Part shown: positions 9,304 to 16,742 of the stretch, piece after piece
Position numbering within the stretch: position 1 is the stretch's first letter
Layout of the letters: the number at the start of each line of letters is the position of its first letter
Origin: Promineifilum sp.
Lineage (GTDB): Bacteria; Chloroflexota; Anaerolineae; Promineifilales; Promineifilaceae
Length of the DNA: 64,000 nucleotides
Direction: 5' to 3'
Assembly: GCA_020634335.1 (NCBI GenBank)
Contig: JACKBY010000015.1
Coordinates: forward strand, 1 to 64,000
Translations under genes and position numbers: made by a program
Notes under the pieces: generated by a model
Database searches by the model: none
The model's input: the letters and a program-made list of their open reading frames with translations, nothing else
What the model was told of the DNA's origin: nothing

Positions 9304-10385
9304 CTTCCGCCGGTGCGCCCCAGTCCCGCCTCGCGGGCCAGGACGATGGCCTGGGCGCGGCTGGTCACGGCCAGTTTACTGTAGATGTGGGAGACGTGAT
9401 TGCGGACGGTCTTGGGCGTGAGCACCAGTGCTTCGGCAATGACCTGGTTGCTCGCGCCCTGGGCGATCAGTCCCAAAATCTCCCGCTCGCGCGGAGTGAG
9501 TTCGGGGAAAAGATGCGCTGAGTCCGGGCCAGGCACGTGCGCTTCCCCCACACCCAGGAAGGCGTGGACTTCGGCCAGGAAGCGCGCCCAGGCCGGCTCC
9601 TGCTCCGTCAGAATGTGGTTGGGGCTGTCCAGGGGCACGAAGCGAGCTTCGGGAATGAGCGCCGCCAGCAGCCGCCCTTCCTCAAACGGCACGCCCGAGT
9701 CGGACCGGCCGTGTAGAACCAGGGTGGGCGTCGTCACCTGCCGCGCCAGATCGACCGCGTCGATCTGGTAGAAGGCGCGCTCCATGACGGCCGCGTTGGC
9801 CGGGGTGGCCGAGATGCGCGCCAGTTCATTGAGCCACTCCTTTTGCGCTTCCGTCCCGCCCGGCATCTTCATGGTGGTGAACAGTTGGCGGAAGGCCGGG
9901 TTTTCCTGCCCCCAGCCGACGCGGATGGCGTTGATCATCGTCTCCGCCTTGAGCATCTCTTCTTCCGAAAGGCCACGATTGTAACGGCCACGGGCATAGC
10001 CGCCATAGAGGATCAAGTGGCTGACTCGCTCAGGATGCTTGACGGCATAGGCGACGGACACGGACGCGCCCTGCGAAATGCCCAGCAGCGGGAATCGCTC
10101 CAGCCCCAGCGCGTCGACGACCGCCTCCAGGTCTTGCACCCAGGTTTCGAGCGACAAATTAGACACGTCCCAATCGGAAAGCCCACAGCCGCGTTCATCG
10201 TAGCGCACCAGGGTATGATGTTGGGCCAGGCTGTCCAGCCACGGCCGCCAAACCGGGCCGTTCCAATCGTGTTCCAGGTGCGTGAGATAGTTAGCGGCCT
10301 TGACGAGTGGAGGGCCGCTGCCCACGGTGGCGTAGGCGATGCGTGTGCCGTCTGCGGAACGGCAGAAACGGATTTGTTGGTCCAT
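9300..10385 (-). CDS. Alpha/beta-hydrolase fused to a LuxR-type HTH domain
   Basis: A 361-residue fusion. Residues 1-275 are an alpha/beta-hydrolase with the nucleophile elbow GISQGAS (Ser104), the DERGCGLSD oxyanion region, an Asp in LHGRSDSGVP and the His in SPNHILTEQEP, so the triad seems intact. Residues from about 295 to the end form a LuxR-type DNA-binding domain (LTPREREILGLIAQGASNQV, then KTVRNHVSHIYSKL). It could be a transcription factor that senses or hydrolyses a small ester or lactone, as an inference from the architecture. It is convergent with the FAD oxidoreductase, which may be its target or simply a neighbour. The start has no strong Shine-Dalgarno site. Confidence 0.88.
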   Translation of the reverse strand: MDQQIRFCRSADGTRIAYATVGSGPPLVKAANYLTHLEHDWNGPVWRPWLDSLAQHHTLVRYDERGCGLSDWDVSNLSLETWVQDLEAVVDALGLERFPLLGISQGASVSVAYAVKHPERVSHLILYGGYARGRYNRGLSEEEMLKAETMINAIRVGWGQENPAFRQLFTTMKMPGGTEAQKEWLNELARISATPANAAVMERAFYQIDAVDLARQVTTPTLVLHGRSDSGVPFEEGRLLAALIPEARFVPLDSPNHILTEQEPAWARFLAEVHAFLGVGEAHVPGPDSAHLFPELTPREREILGLIAQGASNQVIAEALVLTPKTVRNHVSHIYSKLAVTSRAQAIVLAREAGLGRTGGS

Positions 10386-10590
10386 GACCCGGATTCCTGA
10401 CTCGTCTGCAAGTGTATCATACTTGGATCCGATTTTGTTATGGACAAAAAACCATACGTCGCCAAGGCTCTATACATATCCTCTGCGCCATGTTATATTA
10501 TTTTCGCTCTGAATTCCTACCGCGGCACCGCCTTTTGCATGGTGAGAATTTCCGAGAAAGCGGCAATTTCCCAAACTCGTGAGGAGCGCA

Positions 10591-11124
10591 ATGCTGAAAA
10601 ACGACAAAATAACGCTGCGGACTGTGCAGGAATCCGACCTCGATCGCCTTTATATGTTTCATCGGGATATTGCCAACAGAGGTTCCTATTTTCCCCATGG
10701 GGTTGTGTCCGAACCTGTTTTCCGGCAAAGGTTTCATGAGTCCGGCTTCTGGCAGAAGGAAGAAGGGATGCTCGTAATTATCGCCGCTGACGGGGAAATG
10801 ATAGGCCACATCGAGTTCTTCCAGACTGTGGCCTACCTGGATGAATTGGAGCTTGCCTACCACATCTATATGGAGGAGTACCGGGGCCAGGGTATCGCTA
10901 CGGGCGCGGTCTCGTTGATGACCGGCTATCTGTTTGACAACAAGAAGTACAACCGGATTCGCCTGATTATTCACCCCAAAAACAACGCTTCAAAAAAGGT
11001 GGCCGCAAAATGCGGTTATCAGTTGGAAGGTACCGCCCGGGGGGCGTGGTTTCACGGGGGCAGGAATCACGATGTGGAGGTCTATGCTCTCTTGAGGGAT
11101 GAGTATTACGGATCAGTGGTGTAG
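10591..11124 (+). CDS. GNAT-family N-acetyltransferase (RimJ/RimL type)
   Basis: A 177-residue acetyltransferase that moves an acetyl group from acetyl-CoA to an amine. ITLRTVQESDLDRLYMFH is the RimL-type N-terminus; AYHIYMEEYRGQGIATGAVS holds the acetyl-CoA-binding R/Q-x-x-G-x-G/A motif; and NRIRLIIHPKNNASKKVAAK, then CGYQLEGTARGAWF, is the usual C-terminal strand and helix. I start at ATG 10591, five bases after GAGGAG; the GTG at 10579 overlaps the ribosome site and is rejected. The acceptor may be a protein N-terminus or a small amine. Codon use is less GC-rich than that of neighbours, so it may have been acquired. Confidence 0.9.
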   Translation: MLKNDKITLRTVQESDLDRLYMFHRDIANRGSYFPHGVVSEPVFRQRFHESGFWQKEEGMLVIIAADGEMIGHIEFFQTVAYLDELELAYHIYMEEYRGQGIATGAVSLMTGYLFDNKKYNRIRLIIHPKNNASKKVAAKCGYQLEGTARGAWFHGGRNHDVEVYALLRDEYYGSVV

Positions 11125-11285
11125 CCTGGTGAGAGAAGCGCGATTGATTTCATTCGCATTATCATCAAGGCTTTGGGAGACCAGATCACGAATCGTCCTT
11201 CGGTTGCTCCGAGCCGGATAGTATTCTACCGCAAGCGTGAACCATGATGTGTCCTATTAACGCCGCCAGCTTGAGCAACATGTGT

Positions 11286-11354
11286 TTATCCTGCCAATTC
11301 TCCTGCAAACGCCAACACTTCCCGCGCTAGCCGCACCGCGGCCCCGCGCATTCC
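11286..11354 (-). pseudogene. Vestige of a second cofD C-terminus
   Basis: On the minus strand this stretch reads MRGAAVRLAREVLAFAGELA followed by Gly and a stop. The end of the intact cofD 1.2 kb away reads MSGAAGRERLAREVLAFAAE followed by LME and a stop. The core LAREVLAFA and the position of the stop agree. No upstream CofD sequence is found before the methyltransferase start at 11362. It looks like the last 70 bases of a duplicated or rearranged cofD gene. Confidence 0.6.
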
Positions 11355-11361
11355 TAGTATA

Positions 11362-12513
11362 ATGGTAGTTATGGGACCCGTAACGTTGATTGCGACAACC
11401 AAGTTCGGACTGGAGGCGGTGGTGAAACGGGAACTGCTGGCCCTGGGCTTCGATGAGATGCGCGTCAGTCAGGGGCGGGTGGCGTTTACGGCTTCGACCG
11501 ACGATATTCCGCGGGCCAACTTGTGGCTGCGCTGCGCCGACCGGGTGTTATTGCAAGTGGGGGAGTTTACGGCCGTCACATTCGACGAACTGTATGAACA
11601 ATCGCGAGCGTTACCCTGGGAGCAATGGATTACGCCGGATGGCCGGTTTCCGGTCAATGCGCGGACGGTCCATTCCACGTTGCAGAGCGAGCGGAGCTGT
11701 CAGGCCATCGTGAAGAAGGCGGTGGCCGAGCGGCTGGCGGCGGCCCATGGCGTGGGTCAGGCTGTGGCGGCACTTCCGGAAACAGGGGCCGACTATGGCA
11801 TTCAGGTAGCTATTCACCAGGATCGGGCGTTACTGACGCTGGATACGTCCGGCGACGGGTTGCATAAACGAGGCTACCGGGCCGAGGCCGGGGCCGCGCC
11901 GCTGACGGAGACGTTGGCGGCGGCGCTGGTTTTGCTCTCGTTCTGGGATCGGGACCGCCTGCTCATTGACCCCATGTGTGGCTCCGGTACGATCCTGATC
12001 GAGGCGTCGATGATTGGGCAGCGAATGGCTCCCGGACTGCGGCGTGCGTTTGCCGCGGAGCGATGGCCCGCGGTGGGAGCGGCGCATTGGCAGGCGGCGC
12101 GGCAGGCGGCCGAAGCGGTCATCGACCGGTCGGGCAATCTGGCGCTGTTCGGCTATGATATCGACGCGGAGGCGATCCGCGTCGCCAAACAGAATGCTGA
12201 ACTGGCCGGCGTGGCGTCAGACATCACGTTTGAGCAGAAGGCGCTGGCCGAGCTGTGGATTGACCAGGAGTACGGTATTTTGATATCGAACCCGCCCTAC
12301 GGCCGGCGAATGGCGGAGTTTCAGGAGATCAACGCGCTCTACATCACGCTGAACAAGATGATGCGCAAAAAGAAGGGGTGGTCGGTCTACATCCTGACGG
12401 CCGACGAGAAGTTCCCCGACTACTTCAAGCGCGGCCGTCCGGACCGGGTACGCAAGCTATTCAACGGTAATATCCGGGTGGATTACTACCAATATTATGG
12501 AGAGAGACCATAG
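11362..12513 (+). CDS. THUMP-domain class I RNA methyltransferase (RlmL/YpsC type)
   Basis: About 383 residues. The N-terminal part (LIATTKFGLEAVVKRELLAL and on to about residue 165) is a ferredoxin-like plus THUMP RNA-binding region. The C-terminal part is a Rossmann methyltransferase with motif I DPMCGSGTILIEA and motif IV SNPPYGRR, the signature of N2-guanine RNA methylases. By family it should modify 23S rRNA or tRNA guanine. Two near starts exist, ATG 11362 and ATG 11371; a TATAAT box at 11358-11363 overlaps the first, so the transcript could be leaderless from 11371. No Shine-Dalgarno site is seen. It is convergent with cofD. Confidence 0.9.
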   Translation: MVVMGPVTLIATTKFGLEAVVKRELLALGFDEMRVSQGRVAFTASTDDIPRANLWLRCADRVLLQVGEFTAVTFDELYEQSRALPWEQWITPDGRFPVNARTVHSTLQSERSCQAIVKKAVAERLAAAHGVGQAVAALPETGADYGIQVAIHQDRALLTLDTSGDGLHKRGYRAEAGAAPLTETLAAALVLLSFWDRDRLLIDPMCGSGTILIEASMIGQRMAPGLRRAFAAERWPAVGAAHWQAARQAAEAVIDRSGNLALFGYDIDAEAIRVAKQNAELAGVASDITFEQKALAELWIDQEYGILISNPPYGRRMAEFQEINALYITLNKMMRKKKGWSVYILTADEKFPDYFKRGRPDRVRKLFNGNIRVDYYQYYGERP

Positions 12514-12528
12514 GGTCGGCAGCGCCAC

Positions 12529-13479
12529 TCACTCCATCAGTTCTGCGGCAAACGCCAGAACCTCTCGCGCCAGCCGCTCCCGCCCGGCCGCTCCGCTCAT
12601 GAGGGTGTCGGTGCATAACAGCGCCAGCCCATCCTCGGCGATCATGCCCGCGTCCTGCGCATCATAGACAAAGCCGTCGATGAGATGGCCGTAATAGCCG
12701 GCCACGGCCGCCGCCGCCGGCTCCAGCCCCATCTCCGCCATCATCTTGGCCGCCGGCCCCTTCACCGCCCGTCCGGCGATGATGGGGGAAACGGCCACCA
12801 CCGCCCGCGGCACGTCCTCGATCATCGCGCGGATGGGGTAGACGTTGAGAATAGGCTCGATGCTGACGAACGGGTTGGATGGGGCAATGAGCACCAGATC
12901 GGCCGTTTCCAGCGCGCGCACGACCTCGGCCGTCGCTCGGACATCCTCCGGCAAGATGACGCGCCGCACGGCCGGCTGCCAGCGCTCGCGGACGAACCAG
13001 ACCTGGAAGGGCAGCACCTCGCCTGTGTCGGTCTCGATGAGCGTCGGCGCGGGCAGGTCGCTCATCGGCAGCACAGCCGGGCCGATGCCGAAGCCGGCGC
13101 ACAGGCGGCCGGTGACGGCCGTCAGCGTCTGGCCCGCATCCAGCCCGTGGGCGCGGGCCAGATGCGTCGCCAGATCGAGGTCACCCAGGCTGAACCAGTC
13201 CGGCCCGCCCAGGCGGCCGACTTCGCTCATCGTGCGCCAACTCTCTCCAGCGCGCCCCCAGCCCGTCTCGTCGTTGGCGACGTCGCCCACCGTGTACATC
13301 ACCGTGTCCAGGTCTGGGCAGATGGTCAGGCCAAGGTGACGGAAGTCATCGCCGGTATTGACGATGACCGTCAGGTTGTGCGGCGGCAGCACGCGGGCCA
13401 GTCCATCGGCCAGCCTGGCCCCGCCGACGCCGCCGGCTAAACAGACAACGCGGGAGTAATAGGGGTCAACTGTGTTCAT
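12529..13479 (-). CDS. cofD: 2-phospho-L-lactate transferase, F420-0 synthesis
   Basis: The enzyme transfers the phospholactyl or phosphoenolpyruvyl group from the CofC product to Fo, giving F420-0 (or dehydro-F420-0). The glycine-rich start VVCLAGGVGGARLADGLARV, the NTGDDFRHLGLTICPDLDTV motif, TGWGRAGESW, GDLDLATHLARA and LIAPSNPFVSIEPIL are all CofD hallmarks. I use ATG 13479 because family members begin a few residues before VVCLAGG; the frame also has ATG 13545, which would add 22 residues without family support, although a TATAAA-like box lies just before it. CofC is 7 kb away in this window; Fo synthase and CofE are not present. Confidence 0.93.
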   Translation of the reverse strand: MNTVDPYYSRVVCLAGGVGGARLADGLARVLPPHNLTVIVNTGDDFRHLGLTICPDLDTVMYTVGDVANDETGWGRAGESWRTMSEVGRLGGPDWFSLGDLDLATHLARAHGLDAGQTLTAVTGRLCAGFGIGPAVLPMSDLPAPTLIETDTGEVLPFQVWFVRERWQPAVRRVILPEDVRATAEVVRALETADLVLIAPSNPFVSIEPILNVYPIRAMIEDVPRAVVAVSPIIAGRAVKGPAAKMMAEMGLEPAAAAVAGYYGHLIDGFVYDAQDAGMIAEDGLALLCTDTLMSGAAGRERLAREVLAFAAELME

Positions 13480-13613
13480 GTTGTAATTATCCGGCAGAAG
13501 TCGCGAAGGGGGTACTAATAAGCCTGGCCGGTTGACGGTCTCCATGGCTCATTTTATACTACGCCCCTGGCTTACCGGTGCGTGGGCCGCTGGAGTAGAG
13601 AGGAGCAAGGGCC

Positions 13614-14048
13614 ATGAGAAATCACTTCCGCAACGCCGACGGCGAAATAAACACACAGGTCGTTGTCGCCATCATCGGCGCGGCGGCCACGTTATTGACC
13701 GCGCTCATCGCCGGTATTTTCGGGCTGATTCAGCTTCAGGGATCCAGAGCGCAAGCGCCCACCCCCCCGCCCAGCTCTCTGACCGTGGAGATAGACGGCC
13801 CCGCCGAAGTGCCGCTCAACAAACAAGAGGGATTCACCATCATCAGCGAAAACGCCGTGCGCGCCGAGTGGACGATCACCGGCTTCGGCCAGGATGAGAT
13901 CAATCCTTTTCGCCAATCGGATGAGGTATTGGTGGAGCCGACCGACGCCGGCCGCGTGGGCGACTCGTTCACGTTTATCGTGACCGTCTATGACAACGCC
14001 GGTAACAAGGCCAGCGCCCGCCACCGTTTCACGGTCGTGGAGGAATAA
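13614..14048 (+). CDS. Membrane-anchored protein with Ig/PKD-like domain
   Basis: A 144-residue protein with a good ribosome site (gaggagc) before ATG 13614. Residues 1-15 are polar, 16-41 form one membrane helix (VVVAIIGAAATLLTALIAGI and on), then a short Pro-rich linker leads to about 95 residues of alternating beta strands (VEIDGPAEVPLNKQEGFTII, EWTITGFG, DSFTFIVTVYDNAGNKASAR). The last segment is typical of a PKD or Ig-like fold. The topology suggests a small outside-facing beta domain held by one helix. No enzyme motif is seen and the function is unknown. Confidence 0.75.
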   Translation: MRNHFRNADGEINTQVVVAIIGAAATLLTALIAGIFGLIQLQGSRAQAPTPPPSSLTVEIDGPAEVPLNKQEGFTIISENAVRAEWTITGFGQDEINPFRQSDEVLVEPTDAGRVGDSFTFIVTVYDNAGNKASARHRFTVVEE

Positions 14049-14071
14049 TGGGGCAGATAAGAAGATTAGCT

Positions 14072-14150
14072 ACGGATAGAAACGGAATTAACGGATAAAA
14101 ACGAACCGGATTATCCTCCAAAAATCCGTCCCTTCCGTATTAATCCGTTG
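14072..14150. repeat. ACGGAT-type inverted repeat between convergent genes
   Basis: Left part: acggatagaaacggaattaa followed by another acggat (14072-14096). Right part: atccgt, ttccgt and aatccgt words at 14123-14149. The two halves are loosely complementary and could form a hairpin between two convergent genes, where it might help end transcription. Words match the element at 7752-7815. Confidence 0.5.
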
Positions 14151-14169
14151 CCAATCCCCCTTTCCGTCG

Positions 14170-15360
14170 CTAATCCATGACGTACCGCGCCGCCGCCTCG
14201 GCCATGATCGCCACGCCGTTGACCATTGCCCGCTCGTCGAAGTCAAACTGCGGATGATGATGCGCGTGGTGGGTGGTCGGGCTGCCGTTGCTGCAGCCGA
14301 CGAAAAAGTAGCAGCCGGGAATCTCCTGCAAGATAAAGCCCATGTCCTCGGCGGCCATTGTGCGGTGCTCCAAAATATTCTCCGCGCCCAGGACGCCCTC
14401 GGCGGCCGCGCGCACGACGGCCGTCGGCTCTGGGGCGTTGTTGACCGAGGCGACGATAGCGACCGTTTCCATGGTCGCCACACAGCCAAAAGCGGCGGCC
14501 ACATTGGTTGCCATTTCCAGGATGCGCCGGTAGACCATGCGGTGGGTGGCCGTGTCGTAGCTGCGTACCGTCCCTTTCAGCACGGCCCGCTCCGGGATGA
14601 CGTTGAACGTTGTCCCGGCCGAGAATTCGCCGATGGAGACGACGACGCTGCTATGGGGGTCGGTGTTGCGGCTGACGATGCTCTGTAAGGCGACGACGAC
14701 GTGGGCCGCGGCGATGATGGGATCGGTCGCCAGATGCGGTGCGGCCCCGTGGCCGCCCTTACCCTCGACAGTGATGGTGAAGACGCTGGAGGAGGCCATC
14801 GCCGGCCCCTCGACGACGCGCGCTTGGCCTAGATGGACCGGCGACCAGAGGTGCATCGCCAGGGCCACGTCCGGCCGCGGATTCTCCAGCGCGCCGTCGG
14901 CCATGACCGCCAGCGCCCCGCCCAGCCCTTCTTCGGCGGGTTGGAAGAGAAATTTGAGCGAGCCGGCCATGTCGGCCTGCCGCCGGGCAAAAATCCGCGC
15001 CAGCCCCAGCCCCATCGCCACGTGACCGTCGTGGCCGCAGGCGTGCATGACACCGGGATTGAGCGACACATACTCGTGGGCGCTCTCTTCCTGAATGGGC
15101 AGGGCATCCATGTCGAAGCGCAGCAGCACCGTCGGGCCGGGGCGCGCGCCTTCCAGCAGGGCGACGACGCCGGTCTGGCCGACGCCGGCTTGCACTTCCA
15201 GCCCCAGTCCGGTCAGCGTCTCGGCCACGATGCCGGCCGTGCGCGTCTCCTGGAAGCCAAGCTCGGGATGGCGATGCAGGTCGCGCCGGACCCGTACCAG
15301 GTCGTTGTAAAGGTCTGTGGCCTCTTGTTTGAAATCGTGAATTACCATTGATATGTCCAT
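14170..15360 (-). CDS. M20-family metal amidohydrolase (amino-acid amidase type)
   Basis: About 396 residues, the usual length for the IAA-amino-acid hydrolase/hippurate hydrolase branch of M20. Metal-binding motifs are present: HACGHDGHVAMGLGLARI and FLFQPAEEGLGGALAV, and a GKGGHGAAPHLATDPI dimerisation-domain motif. RVRRDLHRHPELGFQETRTA is the standard N-terminus. Members hydrolyse N-acyl amino acids with two zinc or manganese ions. I start at ATG 15360 (MDISMVIHDF); ATG 15408 is also open but adds a non-family leader. No Shine-Dalgarno motif separates the two. It stands alone, convergent with the small membrane protein gene. Confidence 0.9.
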   Translation of the reverse strand: MDISMVIHDFKQEATDLYNDLVRVRRDLHRHPELGFQETRTAGIVAETLTGLGLEVQAGVGQTGVVALLEGARPGPTVLLRFDMDALPIQEESAHEYVSLNPGVMHACGHDGHVAMGLGLARIFARRQADMAGSLKFLFQPAEEGLGGALAVMADGALENPRPDVALAMHLWSPVHLGQARVVEGPAMASSSVFTITVEGKGGHGAAPHLATDPIIAAAHVVVALQSIVSRNTDPHSSVVVSIGEFSAGTTFNVIPERAVLKGTVRSYDTATHRMVYRRILEMATNVAAAFGCVATMETVAIVASVNNAPEPTAVVRAAAEGVLGAENILEHRTMAAEDMGFILQEIPGCYFFVGCSNGSPTTHHAHHHPQFDFDERAMVNGVAIMAEAAARYVMD

Positions 15361-15456
15361 GCAGACGCCGGTATCGCAGCGCCTATCAGGATCATAGCTG
15401 TTGGACATTAACGAAAGCGTTACAGAATGAGTCTGGCGAAAATGACGACCGTTGTC

Positions 15457-16104
15457 TCAGGGCAGCAGCAGTCGGATAAGCGAATCGCCCAACCATTGCG
15501 AAAAACGCGCTTTCGCCCAGCCCCGATCTATAACAAGAAGCCGGTAAACTTCGGGGCTGGCGATTGCCCAAACCGTCTCTGTGGCTTGCCTGTCGTCAAG
15601 CCCTTCTCGAAGATGGGTGTGGGCGGTGAGGCTTTGGACAAACACACTCAGATTCTTGAACCGCTCTTCCAGCACCCTGTCGAGGGCATCCGCGATGTCT
15701 GGTTCAGTCTTGGCCGCCATGCGCATAATTTCAAAAATAGGAGCCATGCGTTCCAGAATGTCGGTGATGTCGCGCGCAAACCATTGAACCTGATTTATGG
15801 GGTTCTTTTCCTGAAGGACCGACTGCGGCCCTGCTCGCTGCAAAAGCGGAATGGGCTGGTCATCGCCGCCTACTGAAACCCCAATTAGATCGGACAAGAT
15901 GGTGAGCTTGTTGCCGAAAGCAGCGTAAACGGTCAGCGGCGATACGCCCGCCTCTTGCGCGATCGCTTCAATCGTCGCGCCGGCATAGCCATATTGTGTG
16001 AATAATTTCAGCGCTGCCGCCAGAATTCGCCGTTTGGTCTCCTGGGCTTGCTCCTGGCGTCTGCGGGACTGGTACTTGCGTTTTGGACGGTCGGGTTCGG
16101 TCAA
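15457..16104 (-). CDS. TetR-family transcriptional repressor
   Basis: A 215-residue regulator. The N-terminal HTH is clear: TKRRILAAALKLFTQYGYAG, then ATIEAIAQEAGVSPLTVYAA, then FGNKLTIL. The remaining 140 residues are the variable, helical ligand domain, with no motif that identifies the ligand. It is divergent from the SnoaL-like gene, and the shared gap holds overlapping promoters and a long near-palindrome (16146-16184) that is the likely operator for both. Autoregulation with control of the neighbour is the usual TetR arrangement and is inferred here. Confidence 0.9.
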   Translation of the reverse strand: MTEPDRPKRKYQSRRRQEQAQETKRRILAAALKLFTQYGYAGATIEAIAQEAGVSPLTVYAAFGNKLTILSDLIGVSVGGDDQPIPLLQRAGPQSVLQEKNPINQVQWFARDITDILERMAPIFEIMRMAAKTEPDIADALDRVLEERFKNLSVFVQSLTAHTHLREGLDDRQATETVWAIASPEVYRLLVIDRGWAKARFSQWLGDSLIRLLLP

Positions 16105-16113
16105 TTTACCCCC

Positions 16114-16141
16114 TTGACAATTCGGTATTGCGCTATATCAT
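16114..16141 (+). promoter_or_regulatory. Candidate sigma-70 promoter for the SnoaL-like gene
   Basis: TTGACA at 16114-16119 and TATCAT at 16136-16141, with 16 bases between. It lies just upstream of the TetR operator, so bound repressor would sit over the start of transcription. A second possible pair, TTGACT (16143) and TATACT (16168), has a long 19-base spacer and lies inside the operator. Confidence 0.5.
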
Positions 16142-16145
16142 ATTG

Positions 16146-16184
16146 ACTATAGTGATAGTATATTGATTATACTGTCAGTATGGT
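16146..16184. promoter_or_regulatory. TetR-type operator palindrome
   Basis: The left arm ACTATAGTGATAGTATA (16146-16162) and the complement of the right arm TATACTGTCAGTATGGT (16168-16184) agree at 14 of 17 positions around a 5-base centre. Its size and place between the divergent TetR and SnoaL-like genes fit a repressor binding site, possibly for two dimers. Confidence 0.75.
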
Positions 16185-16233
16185 ATGACGCGAATACGAG
16201 TTCAACAATACAATTCGCCCATAGGAGTTAGCG

Positions 16234-16659
16234 ATGATAAACAATGATAACCTGAAAACGGCGCGTCTGGTGATCGACGAAGCCTTTAGCAAGGGCAACT
16301 ATAAAGTTTTGCACGACTGTTTTCCGCCCACATTCGTGGAACATCAATTTGGATTGCATCCATCGATTGAGGGATTGCAAAGCGATATCGAGTTTTTGCG
16401 GCAGGCCTTCCCCGATTTGCGCCTGGTTATCGAGTCGATGGTGGCCGACGGTGATAAGGTCTGGGTGCTCGCCAAAGCTCGTGGCACGAACCTGGGCGGA
16501 TTTATGGGGCCGCCGAACGGCAAGTCATTTGAAATTTGGGTATTCGACCTGCTGCGGTTTGAGGGCGGCCTGATCGTCGAACACTGGGGGTCTCCCGACC
16601 GGTTTGCTCTGCTGGCGCAATTGGAAATGCTGCCGCAGAAGGAGCAGGCGCGACGATGA
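16234..16659 (+). CDS. SnoaL-like/ester cyclase family protein
   Basis: A 141-residue protein of the NTF2-like, SnoaL-type fold. It has the pattern LVIDEAFSKGNYKVLHDCFP, then VEHQFGLHPSIEGLQSDIEF, FLRQAFPDLRLVIESMVADG and FEGGLIVEHWGSPDRFALLA, typical of 'ester cyclase' annotations. Some members cyclise polyketides; many others have no known reaction, so no substrate is claimed. An ATAGGAGTTAGCG ribosome site precedes ATG 16234. It is divergent from the TetR gene and behind its operator, so it is likely repressed until the TetR ligand appears. Confidence 0.85.
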   Translation: MINNDNLKTARLVIDEAFSKGNYKVLHDCFPPTFVEHQFGLHPSIEGLQSDIEFLRQAFPDLRLVIESMVADGDKVWVLAKARGTNLGGFMGPPNGKSFEIWVFDLLRFEGGLIVEHWGSPDRFALLAQLEMLPQKEQARR

Positions 16660-16742
16660 ATCCATCTCCCGTGGCACCGGGTAACGAGCCTTGCGGGTTG
16701 TTGCGATCCACAAAATTCGCAATGGATGCCTCATGGAACAGG

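Noticed and set aside
11126..11245. Plus-strand stretch reading AIDFIRIIIKALGDQITNRP and ending VFYRKREP before a stop
   Set aside because: It looks somewhat like the end of a real protein but has no start and no recognised family, so it was not called as a gene remnant.
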